Assembly: GCA_041650805.1 (NCBI GenBank)
Contig: JBAZKM010000002.1
Location: 62,001-126,000 of the forward strand
Length of the DNA stretch: 64,000 bases
From: Candidatus Omnitrophota bacterium
Lineage (GTDB): Bacteria; Omnitrophota; Gorgyraeia; 2-01-FULL-45-10
Reading direction: 5' to 3'
This document shows positions 35,945-43,901 of this stretch, piece by piece. The stretch's first letter is position 1; every line of letters starts with the position of its first letter. The notes below the pieces were generated by a model that did no database searches, was not told the DNA's origin, and was given only the letters and a program-made list of their open reading frames with translations. The position numbers and the translations under genes are program-made.

Positions 35945-36768
35945 GCCTGCTCCCTCTTTAACTTTTCCAGGAAGATCTTCATGTTCTTAAGATCTATCCT
36001 CAGGTTGAACCTGTTCAGGAATGACATGCCCAGAAGCCCGTCCCCGAAACCGGTATCAGGCGTATCCTCCGTGAGGATGGCCGCCATGACTTTCTTCTCC
36101 TCTATATGCTGGACCATTACGCTTTCAAGGATGATCATCTTCGCGCGTATGCGCCGGTTACCGGCCAGGCGTAATTCCACCATCCCTTTAGTCCGGTCCG
36201 AGAGGTCCACGCCGAGCCGCCGGGCCATATCGTTTGACAATACGACTATGGAGGCGCCCGTATCCAGGACAAGCCTTGCGCCGGTCTTGCCGTTCAGTAC
36301 GGTATCTACCAGGATGCTCCTGGATGTTATATCCTGGGTGATCTCGATCTCCCTGACCCCGAACTCTTCCCTGTATCTTTTCCTCTCGCGCTCTTCCTTC
36401 ACCCATTTCTCATATTCATCGAACCGTCTCTCCCTTGCCTCCCGGAATTCCTTCTCCTGTTTCTCCATCTCTTTACGTTTCTCTGTCCACTCTTCCTGCA
36501 TACGGCCGGCCTCTTCCGGCGAGGACCTCTCTATCTTCCTTATCTGCGTCCTCCCGCACGTAACCGTGCCGAAGCCGACGCTTATCTCCACATTATGCTC
36601 ATCCTCTTTCGTCACTATCCCTTCGATCGACCCGCCGTTCTCGAAATAGACCGTGTCCGCCCCCGCATTCCCGACGATGCACGATACCGTCAACAGAATA
36701 ACGGCAAAAATGATGGCACCATTTGAAATTGTTAATTGGAAATTAATTTGACATTTGCAATTGGTCAT
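35941..36768 (-). CDS. Secreted retropepsin-like aspartyl protease
   Basis: The protein has 275 aa. Signal or membrane segment at ~16-37 (IIFAVILLTVSC), then a small beta domain (FENGGSIEGIVTKEDEHNVE) and a charged coiled coil (~80-130). The protease domain (~145-270) has VLDTGASIVVLS near 168 and FGDGLLGMSFLNRF near 240, the clan AA single-domain pattern; such proteins act as dimers. ATG 36768 overlaps the upstream GT9 stop as ATGA. Its place among LPS glycosyltransferases suggests an envelope substrate, which is inference. Confidence 0.8.
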   Translation of the reverse strand: MTNCKCQINFQLTISNGAIIFAVILLTVSCIVGNAGADTVYFENGGSIEGIVTKEDEHNVEISVGFGTVTCGRTQIRKIERSSPEEAGRMQEEWTEKRKEMEKQEKEFREARERRFDEYEKWVKEERERKRYREEFGVREIEITQDITSRSILVDTVLNGKTGARLVLDTGASIVVLSNDMARRLGVDLSDRTKGMVELRLAGNRRIRAKMIILESVMVQHIEEKKVMAAILTEDTPDTGFGDGLLGMSFLNRFNLRIDLKNMKIFLEKLKREQA

Positions 36769-37853
36769 TTGGCATTATCTATTTTCAATATTTTCCCTGC
36801 CGCCGCAACAACTTCCTCGACGGTGACCGCTTCGAGGCATTTGAAGCCGATCTTACAGTTGTGCGCAAGGCAGACGCCGCAGCCGACGTCCTTATGCAGC
36901 ACGATATCACCCTTGCCGGACGGTCCCCATCTTACCGGCGACAGCCCCCTGTCGTTCCTTCCGAATATCGCGACGACGGGCGTCCCGACCGCACAGGCGA
37001 TATGGACCGGGCCGGAGTCGTTCGATATGAGCAGCTTTGAGCGCCGGAAGATGCTCGCCAGGTCCGCCACCGTCGTCTTTCCCGAAAGGTCCAGAACTCC
37101 CGCTTTCATGGAACCTGCCACTCCTTTGCCCGTCTCCACGTCTCCCTTTCCGCCCGCCACCACTATCTTTGCCCTGAACCTATCGCACAGGACCTCTCCG
37201 AGCTGCGCGAAATTCTTACAGGGCCATCTCTTTGACGGACAGCTGGCGCCCGGGTTCAACACGATCACCGTATCTTCTCTTCTTATGCCGTTCCCGGCAA
37301 ATATGGAATCTATCTTCTTCTCGCTCTCAGGCGAAAGCGGCATGTACAACGAGAGGTCTTTGGGCTCTATGCCCATATGGCGCACTATATCGAGCGTATA
37401 TTCGCTCTCGTGTTTCATCCCAAGCTGCTTAAGATGCGGCAGCCTCTTGGTGAGCAAAAAACCCCATTTCTTATCGTACCCTATCCTTTCGGGTATCCCG
37501 GCCAGGAAGGCGATGATGTGCGTCCTCCCGGTGGGATGCAATATGACAGCGGCATCGAACCTGGAGCGGCGTAAGGCGCCCGCGAAACTCAATGTCCCCC
37601 GGAGACCTTTGTGGGCGCCGTCTTTATCATATATAAGGACCTCGTCTATATAGGGGCTGCCCATGACTATATCTGCGGCGTGAGGCCTTACCATACATGC
37701 GATATGGCTGGCCGGATACGCTTCTCTTATCGCCCGCATAGCCGGCGTAGACAACACCACATCCCCTATCCGGTCCAGCCGTATTATCAGAATTTTATTA
37801 TAGGACGGCTTTTTTAACTGGTGACTGGTGACTGGTGACTGGTGACTATTCAT
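36765..37853 (-). CDS. GT9 heptosyltransferase (1), repeat-encoded N-terminus
   Basis: The protein has 362 aa. GT9 marks: ILIIRLDRIGDVVLSTPAMR near residue 20, HIACMVRPHAADIV, VLNPGASCPSKRWP, and the donor site LISNDSGPVHIACAVGTP. A cysteine-rich segment near 310 (CGVCLAHNCKIGFKCLEAV) recurs in all four GT9 modules of the region. The first 12-13 residues (NSHQSPVTSHQ) come from four CTGGTGA heptamers between the ATG and the conserved start. It overlaps the previous GT9 by 8 nt. Substrate inferred as an LPS core heptose. Confidence 0.88.
   Translation of the reverse strand: MNSHQSPVTSHQLKKPSYNKILIIRLDRIGDVVLSTPAMRAIREAYPASHIACMVRPHAADIVMGSPYIDEVLIYDKDGAHKGLRGTLSFAGALRRSRFDAAVILHPTGRTHIIAFLAGIPERIGYDKKWGFLLTKRLPHLKQLGMKHESEYTLDIVRHMGIEPKDLSLYMPLSPESEKKIDSIFAGNGIRREDTVIVLNPGASCPSKRWPCKNFAQLGEVLCDRFRAKIVVAGGKGDVETGKGVAGSMKAGVLDLSGKTTVADLASIFRRSKLLISNDSGPVHIACAVGTPVVAIFGRNDRGLSPVRWGPSGKGDIVLHKDVGCGVCLAHNCKIGFKCLEAVTVEEVVAAAGKILKIDNAK
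37818..37845. repeat. Heptamer repeat (CTGGTGA)x4 in the 5' end of a GT9 gene
   Basis: Four perfect units, 28 bp, between the ATG (37853) and the first conserved codons. Confidence 0.93.
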
Positions 37854-38823
37854 ATCCCTCCAGCATCTCCTTCGCCGTCTCGAAGACCTCTTCCGGGGTG
37901 ATCAACGCCATACATTCCAGATTATTCCTGCACACAGCGCTCTCGCACGGCGAACAGACGAGCTTCTTATTTATTACGATATCGAATTCCCCCGTCGGAC
38001 CGTACTTTTTCGGGTCCGTAGGGCCGAATAATGCCAGGGTCTTGGTGCCGACGGCGCAAGCCAGGTGTAGGGGGGCGCTGTCATTGGTGATGAGGAGACG
38101 CGCCCTCTTCAGGAGAGCGGCAAGCTGGCGGATATTGGTCCTGCCCACAAAGTTATGCGCCCTCCTGCCCATCTTTCTCATGACGGCATCCACTATCAGG
38201 GCATCCTCTCCGGCGCCTACGAAGACCACTTCCGTGCCGCATTCCTCCATAAGCCGTTCGGCGACCCTTGCGAACCCCTCTCCCCGCCACCTCTTTAAAT
38301 GGCTCTTTGCCCCCGGGTTTATGACAACCACAGGATCGCCTATCTTACTCTCCTTCAGCATGGCGAGGACACGTTCATCTTCATCCTCCGGTATATGTAT
38401 ATATGAAGGCTCATCAAGGTAACCCATCCCGAACGGTTCCAGCCTGTACAGGTGCCGCTGGCTCTTGCGCACTATCTCTTTAGGGAATCTCTGTATGGTG
38501 CCTGTGCGGTACTTAGGGCCTATCAATAACGGGAATATCGTATTCCGCAGGTCTACTACGAAATCATAATGCAGGCGCTTCAACTTCAGCTGAAGCCGCC
38601 GCTTCGCGGCGATGGACATATGCTTGTCATAGATCAGCAGTTTAAATATCGCCGGGTCACGTTCGAAGATCTCCTTCCCGCGCGGGCCGACCATCAGGTC
38701 CAGCCGCGCCCCGGGGAACTCTTTCTTAAGCCGCTGTATGACGGGCGTCGTGAGTATTATATCCCCCACGTTGCTGAGCGTTATTACAAGTATCCTGTTG
38801 ACCTTGGATCTATCTATTACCAT
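37846..38823 (-). CDS. GT9 heptosyltransferase (2)
   Basis: The protein has 325 aa from ATG 38823, which has AGGAG 5 nt upstream; that site is itself part of a heptamer array, and the longer upstream frame is not protein-like. Motifs: RILVITLSNVGDIILTTPVI, MVGPRGKEIF, VVINPGAKSHLKRW, LITNDSAPLHLACAVGTK, LFGPTDPKKYGP and the cysteine pattern CSPCESAVCRNNLECM. Probably adds heptose or a related sugar to LPS core from ADP-heptose. Confidence 0.9.
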   Translation of the reverse strand: MVIDRSKVNRILVITLSNVGDIILTTPVIQRLKKEFPGARLDLMVGPRGKEIFERDPAIFKLLIYDKHMSIAAKRRLQLKLKRLHYDFVVDLRNTIFPLLIGPKYRTGTIQRFPKEIVRKSQRHLYRLEPFGMGYLDEPSYIHIPEDEDERVLAMLKESKIGDPVVVINPGAKSHLKRWRGEGFARVAERLMEECGTEVVFVGAGEDALIVDAVMRKMGRRAHNFVGRTNIRQLAALLKRARLLITNDSAPLHLACAVGTKTLALFGPTDPKKYGPTGEFDIVINKKLVCSPCESAVCRNNLECMALITPEEVFETAKEMLEGYE

Positions 38824-38825
38824 AT

Positions 38826-38860
38826 GACTCCTGACTCCCAACCCCCAACCCCTAACTCCC
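38826..38860. repeat. Heptamer array between two GT9 genes
   Basis: GACTCCT, GACTCCC, AACCCCC, AACCCCT, AACTCCC: five units over the end of one GT9 gene and the ribosome site of the next. Confidence 0.9.
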
Positions 38861-39877
38861 AGCCAGCATGCTTTCCGCCTCGCGCAACACGTCCTCGACG
38901 AGGATCGCGGCCATACAGCGGTTGTCCGTACACGAAAGGTCATAGCATGGGATATCGCATCCTTCGTGGCGCGAGATCACGCGGTAGTTCCCCTTTCCGT
39001 AAGGCCCCGTTATCCCGGGGGATGTCGGACCGAAGAGCGCTATGACCTTCGTCTTCATGGCCACAGCCGTATGCATGGGCCCTGTATCGTTCGCCACTAC
39101 AAGGTCCGCGCGCTCCAGCAGCGCGCCGAGGCCCTTCAGGGTAGTCCCCCCGCACGTTATTATGATATCATGCTTTACCATTTCGCTTATCTCTTCGGCA
39201 AGGACTATATCCTTGGTAGCGCCGGCAAGAGCGACCTTTACACCATATTTATCTATCAACAGATCGGCCAGCCGTGCAAAATTCTCTTTAGGCCAGCGTT
39301 TCGGCCCCCAGTTCCCTCCCGGGCACATCACCACAAGGAGATCTTTATCTGCCACGCCTTTCTGCCTCAGCAGGTCTTTAATGAAACTTCTGTCGGCATC
39401 GCTTATGAAGAATTCGTAGGAGTTGTCCCGCGCCGCTATGCCGGATGCCCTTGCTATATTAAGAAAATATTCGACCTTATGTGTTTCCTCCGCGGGCTCG
39501 TCCACCACCTTAGTGAGGAAGGCGGACCGGCGTTTCGCGGCATAACCCACCCTTTCGCGGACTCCGGCAAGCATGGTCATCACGGCCTTCGTGACGGACC
39601 TGTGCAGTATGAACGCCGTGTCAAAATGGGCGGCGCGCAGCGAAGATATAAGCCTGAGCTTGCCCGGAAGGCTCCTGTGGATCCCCTCTTCATCGTATAT
39701 GATTATCTCGTTCAGCCTGGGGTTGCCCTCCAGCACCTCGGCGCACCTCGGGTGAATGAGACATGCGATATGGCTGTCCGGGCAGGCCTCGCGCACGGCC
39801 CTTATGAAAGGGGTTGAGAATATCACGTCACCGACCCAGTTGACGTTTACGATCAGTATTTTTTTTACTTTTTCCAT
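38852..39877 (-). CDS. GT9 heptosyltransferase (3), WaaF-like
   Basis: The protein has 341 aa. Most like LPS heptosyltransferase II: KKILIVNVNWVGDVIFSTPF, AVREACPDSHIACLIHPRC, VVMCPGGNWGPKRWPKENFA, VVANDTGPMHTAVAMKTKVI, ALFGPTSPGITGPYG, CDIPCYDLSCTDNRCM. The WVGD and GGNWGPKRWP blocks match WaaF. Its last codons lie in a heptamer array; its start overlaps the deacetylase by 13 nt. Confidence 0.9.
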   Translation of the reverse strand: MEKVKKILIVNVNWVGDVIFSTPFIRAVREACPDSHIACLIHPRCAEVLEGNPRLNEIIIYDEEGIHRSLPGKLRLISSLRAAHFDTAFILHRSVTKAVMTMLAGVRERVGYAAKRRSAFLTKVVDEPAEETHKVEYFLNIARASGIAARDNSYEFFISDADRSFIKDLLRQKGVADKDLLVVMCPGGNWGPKRWPKENFARLADLLIDKYGVKVALAGATKDIVLAEEISEMVKHDIIITCGGTTLKGLGALLERADLVVANDTGPMHTAVAMKTKVIALFGPTSPGITGPYGKGNYRVISRHEGCDIPCYDLSCTDNRCMAAILVEDVLREAESMLAGS

Positions 39878-40683
39878 AATATATAGGGCACGTTCTTATA
39901 ATCGTTCTGCACCACCCTGAAGAAGGCGTGATAACCCGAAAGCTTTATCCGGAAGACAAAAAGGTTATTGGCCGTCGGCGATATCCTCACCCTCTTTATC
40001 TCATACTGGTCATAGGATTTAGATATGCTCTTCGGCTTCGTAGCGAATGCCGCTTCATAACCGGCCGCGCGCGCCGCTTGCTTCACCCGCTCGTCATAAC
40101 CGCCCATAGGGTAGCAGAGAAATCTTATCTTTTTACCGAGGCGCGCCTCAAGGACATCCTTTGACACTGTAAGCTCCCTCTCCAGGTCGGCATCGCCGAG
40201 GCCGGTAAGCCACTTGTGCGATAAGGTATGGCTCTCTATATCGACTATGCCCGAATCCGACATCTCTTTCACTTCATCCCAATCCATGAAATTCTCTTCG
40301 CCTACCAGCCCGGTCACTACGAATATGGCGGCAGGTATGCCGTACTTCTTCAGTATGGGATATGCGTAGTTGTAATTATTTTTATACCCGTCATCGAATG
40401 TGATGGCAACGGTATTTGCCGGCGGCCTTTTTTCTCCGTTCATGAGGGATACCGCCTCTTCGATGGGGACGACGTTGTACCTCTTGTCGCGGAGATACTT
40501 CATCTGCTTTTCGAAGATCTCCGGGGAGATGGTCATCCTGTCGCTCGTGTCAGTGGTATAACCGACGGAATGGTACATAAGGATGGGCAAACGCCAGATC
40601 GAGGCAAAGAAGATATTTGCCAGGACGGCAACGGCGATCCCGAAAAGCCCGATGCCTGCTATAACTCGTTTACGGAACCGCAT
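39865..40683 (-). CDS. Membrane-anchored polysaccharide deacetylase
   Basis: The protein has 272 aa from ATG 40683 after GGGAGG. One N-terminal membrane helix (VIAGIGLFGIAVAVLANIFF), then a NodB domain: ILMYHSVGY, the metal/base motif TFDDGYKNNYNYAYPIL, HTLSHKW with the two metal His, and RFLCYPMGGYDERV. It probably removes an acetyl group from an envelope glycan or LPS sugar. Embedded in the glycosyltransferase run (14-nt overlap with GT4). Confidence 0.88.
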   Translation of the reverse strand: MRFRKRVIAGIGLFGIAVAVLANIFFASIWRLPILMYHSVGYTTDTSDRMTISPEIFEKQMKYLRDKRYNVVPIEEAVSLMNGEKRPPANTVAITFDDGYKNNYNYAYPILKKYGIPAAIFVVTGLVGEENFMDWDEVKEMSDSGIVDIESHTLSHKWLTGLGDADLERELTVSKDVLEARLGKKIRFLCYPMGGYDERVKQAARAAGYEAAFATKPKSISKSYDQYEIKRVRISPTANNLFVFRIKLSGYHAFFRVVQNDYKNVPYILWKK

Positions 40684-41785
40684 TAAGGCCTCCCATTTCG
40701 CCGTAAAATTTACGGACCTTGTCGGCCATCGTCTCGATAGAAAATCTCCCGCGCACGGTCTCTCCGGCCGCACGGCCTATCCGTACACCCATAGCATGGT
40801 CGTCCAGCAACATGCCTATGGAATCGGACAACTTCTTCACATCTCCTGCGGGGAACAGTATACCGTTCTCTCCGTCCCTGACTATATCCGATATCCCGCC
40901 CACATCCGAGGATATGCACGGCTTGGCGTGGGCCATCGCCTCCAGAAGCGCAAGCCCAAGTCCCTCCTTTACGGACGGGAAGACGAAGATATCCATGATG
41001 GCGATATATTTCGCCGTATCGGACCTGGCGCTTATCAGATACAAAAGATCGTTTACCCCGAGGACCCTTGCAAGCGTCTTTATATTATCCTCGTCCGGCC
41101 CGTCCCCTATTATGACCCCCTGCACGACCCTGCCGCGCGAACGCAACTCCGCTATCGCTTTTACAAAAAATTCGTGGCCTTTGACAGGAGAGACCCTGCC
41201 TATGGTCCCTATGAGCGGCAGCCCTTCCTTTATGCCCAGGACCCTTTTCAGGCCCTCGATCTCCGCGCCTGAATAGACGTTTGAAGACCTGTCGATGTCG
41301 ATGCCGCTGTATATGAGCTCTACCCGCTCCGGGGCCACCCCGAAATCTTTGACGAGGCTATCGCGCACCGAAGGGCTTATAGCGATCACTCCCTTACCCC
41401 AGAAATCGAATAACCGCCTGCCGATCCTTTTCTTGAAGAACCCGTGGCATGTGCTGACATACGGGATTTTCGCGCGCCGCGCGGCAAAGAACGAGGCCAC
41501 CTGCGAAACGCGGGTATGAGCGTGGACTATATCTATATCCTCCTCCCGAATGATCCCGGCGATGGCAGGAATGGCGCGTAAGACCTTCGGACCGAATTCG
41601 AATTTTGTCTTCAGGTCAACGGCTATGTGCCGGATGCCGGACCTTTCCAGCTCTTTCATCATAGTGCCGCCGCCGGATGCCACGATGCACTCCACGCCTT
41701 TCTTCTCAAGCGCCTGCGCCAGGGAGACGACATACTTGGAGACGCCTCCTATGTTCAGATGCGTTGTGACATGCAGCGCTTTCAT
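40670..41785 (-). CDS. GT4-family glycosyltransferase
   Basis: The protein has 371 aa from ATG 41785 (AAAGG upstream). GT-B fold: N-terminal VTTHLNIGGVSKYVVSLAQA, HAHTRVSQVASFFAAR, TCHGFFKKRI; C-terminal GTIGRVSPVKGHEFFVKAI and the donor motif VFPSVKEGLGLALLEAMAHA with the E-x7-E pair. The ATG overlaps the stop of the GT4-GT9 fusion as ATGA. It is similar in style to the GT4 half of that fusion, perhaps a duplication. Confidence 0.92.
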   Translation of the reverse strand: MKALHVTTHLNIGGVSKYVVSLAQALEKKGVECIVASGGGTMMKELERSGIRHIAVDLKTKFEFGPKVLRAIPAIAGIIREEDIDIVHAHTRVSQVASFFAARRAKIPYVSTCHGFFKKRIGRRLFDFWGKGVIAISPSVRDSLVKDFGVAPERVELIYSGIDIDRSSNVYSGAEIEGLKRVLGIKEGLPLIGTIGRVSPVKGHEFFVKAIAELRSRGRVVQGVIIGDGPDEDNIKTLARVLGVNDLLYLISARSDTAKYIAIMDIFVFPSVKEGLGLALLEAMAHAKPCISSDVGGISDIVRDGENGILFPAGDVKKLSDSIGMLLDDHAMGVRIGRAAGETVRGRFSIETMADKVRKFYGEMGGLNAVP

Positions 41786-43884
41786 TGTCCGGACCTTTCT
41801 AAAAATTTCTTTACCGCCCCGAATACCTCGTCGACCGTTATCTTCTTCATACATCTGAAATTTTTTGCGCATCTGGGGCTGTAACACGGGCTGCATTTGA
41901 CCTCATCGCTCCTGCAGATGACGGCGCAATCTTTTGAGGGAGGGGTGTGCCTCACGGGGTCGGTCGGGCCGAAGAGCGCAACGAACGGCGTCCCTACCGC
42001 CGAGGCGATGTGCATCGGCGCCGAATCCGGCGTAACGTATACGGCGCACTTTCTTATAAGGCTTGCCAGCTCCAGTATATCCGTTTTCCCTGCGGCGATC
42101 ACCGGCTTTGTCCTGGCCATCCTCGATACCTGGGCGGCGATATCTTCATCTCCCCTGTTCCCGGTAAGGACGACCCTTATATTGAACTCCTTCGCAAGGC
42201 GATCGCACAATTCGCTTATGTAAGCGGGAGGCCAGTTCTTGCTGAGCCACCGGGAAGATGCCCTCACATGTATGCCCACGATCCGGCTGCCCGGGCTGGT
42301 CCAGCTCTCTTTGAAGAGCTCCTCAATACGTTTTTCATCGGCTTCGGAAGGCCATAGCTCCAGGGTCTTATTATCGGGCTTTATCCCCGCCAGCTTCAGG
42401 ACCCTGAACTGGTGCTCTATCGGGTCCAGGTACGGGGCATCGTCTTTTATCCGGCGGTTAAGCAGAAAGGAGAACTTACGGTTATCGTACCCGTATCTCA
42501 GGGGCCCATACGACAGGAATGCCAGCACGTGGCTCTTCTTGCTGTTCTGGAGGTCTATAACGATGTCAAAACAATTTTTCCTGAGCTCCCCGCCCAGCCG
42601 TAATAATCCGCCTATACCGCGGTCCCTTCCTTTAAGATCGCAGACGATCTTATCATCTATGTAAGGACAGCCGTTCAACGCCTCGCGCGATTCGCGTCCC
42701 ACAAGGACCTTTATGCGCGCGTCGGGGAACCTGGAGCGGATCGCCCGGAGCGACGGTATGCTCAATATGACATCACCCAGGGCGCTCATCTTTATCACGA
42801 GTATATTCTTCGTCTTAAGCGCTTCTTCGTATACGGCGACCGTCCCGGTCATCATGTCGCTTAAGGCATAATGTCCCTCGACATTCTTTCTCCCCTCCAG
42901 GGCAAGCTTTATCCATGATGCCCTGTCCGAATACAACCGGTACATCTTCTCGGCCATATCTTTCGGGTTCAGCGCGGATGTGAGCAGCCCGTTCTTACCG
43001 TCTTCGATTATATCGACCACCCCGCCAACCCTGGTCGCCACTACCGGCACTCCCGAGGCCTGTGCCTCTATGATGACCCTGCCGAACGCCTCCGGGGTCA
43101 CCGTAGCCGATACGAGGAGATCGAGATCTTCCATCACCTTGGGTATATCATGGCGGGCCCCTGAAAACTCTATAGTCCGGTGAAGCCCAAGGCGCCTGAC
43201 CAGCAATTCGAGCTCTTCCTTATACTTCTCTTTGGGCGCCTCGCCGACTATCAGCGCCTTGAGCTGCGGGATCTTCCGGTTGAGTATAGAGACCGCCTTT
43301 ATGAAATCGGCGTGCCCTTTCAGCGGGGTTATCCTGGAGACCATGCCTACCGTAAACCCTTTAGGATGCCAGGAGACGGGGTCCCTGAATTTGAACCTCT
43401 GCACGTCTACGCCGCGGGGTATCAGGCGTATCCGTTCACGCGGTACGCCGAAGTCCGACGCCATATGTTTCGCCATTATATTCGATGCCACTATCACGTA
43501 CCGCCCCCACCCCATCACCTCGCTCAACGGGTGTTTTTTGTAATGGCCGTGTGCCGTCGTGATAAAGACCCTGCCCGTGATACGGCAGGCAAAGAATGCG
43601 ATCAACGCCGGCACCCTGGAACGGGCATGGACTATATCTATATCCTCGTTCCGTATGATATCCGACACTTCCCGGATCATCCTTAATATGTTGAAGACCG
43701 ACTTCTTGCCCACCGGGAGAGTATAGTGGCGCGACCCGGCCGCATCCAGCTCTCTCACGAGCCTGCCGCCGGATGAGACCACGATGGCCTTATGGCCGTT
43801 CCGGACCAGATAACGCGCGAGGTCGACCGTTCCCGTCTCCACCCCGCCCACATCCAGTGCCGGCAATATCTGAAGTATGTTCAT
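41782..43884 (-). CDS. Two-domain glycosyltransferase: GT4 fused to GT9
   Basis: The protein has 700 aa, about twice a normal glycosyltransferase. Residues ~1-357 are a complete GT4 enzyme (LPALDVGGVETGTVDLARYL, TTAHGHYKKH, MVSRITPLKGHADFIKAV, EAFGRVIIEAQASGVPVVAT). Residues ~359-700 are a complete GT9 heptosyltransferase (ILVIKMSALGDVILSIPSLR, HVRASSRWLSKNWP, YVTPDSAPMHIASAVGTP, CSPCYSPRCAKNFRCM). The joint is short (EEALKTKN), with no stop or frameshift. Two successive sugars of the LPS core are probably added by one chain. Confidence 0.92.
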   Translation of the reverse strand: MNILQILPALDVGGVETGTVDLARYLVRNGHKAIVVSSGGRLVRELDAAGSRHYTLPVGKKSVFNILRMIREVSDIIRNEDIDIVHARSRVPALIAFFACRITGRVFITTAHGHYKKHPLSEVMGWGRYVIVASNIMAKHMASDFGVPRERIRLIPRGVDVQRFKFRDPVSWHPKGFTVGMVSRITPLKGHADFIKAVSILNRKIPQLKALIVGEAPKEKYKEELELLVRRLGLHRTIEFSGARHDIPKVMEDLDLLVSATVTPEAFGRVIIEAQASGVPVVATRVGGVVDIIEDGKNGLLTSALNPKDMAEKMYRLYSDRASWIKLALEGRKNVEGHYALSDMMTGTVAVYEEALKTKNILVIKMSALGDVILSIPSLRAIRSRFPDARIKVLVGRESREALNGCPYIDDKIVCDLKGRDRGIGGLLRLGGELRKNCFDIVIDLQNSKKSHVLAFLSYGPLRYGYDNRKFSFLLNRRIKDDAPYLDPIEHQFRVLKLAGIKPDNKTLELWPSEADEKRIEELFKESWTSPGSRIVGIHVRASSRWLSKNWPPAYISELCDRLAKEFNIRVVLTGNRGDEDIAAQVSRMARTKPVIAAGKTDILELASLIRKCAVYVTPDSAPMHIASAVGTPFVALFGPTDPVRHTPPSKDCAVICRSDEVKCSPCYSPRCAKNFRCMKKITVDEVFGAVKKFLERSGQ

Positions 43885-43901
43885 ATTCGGCCTACAGCCC
43901 C

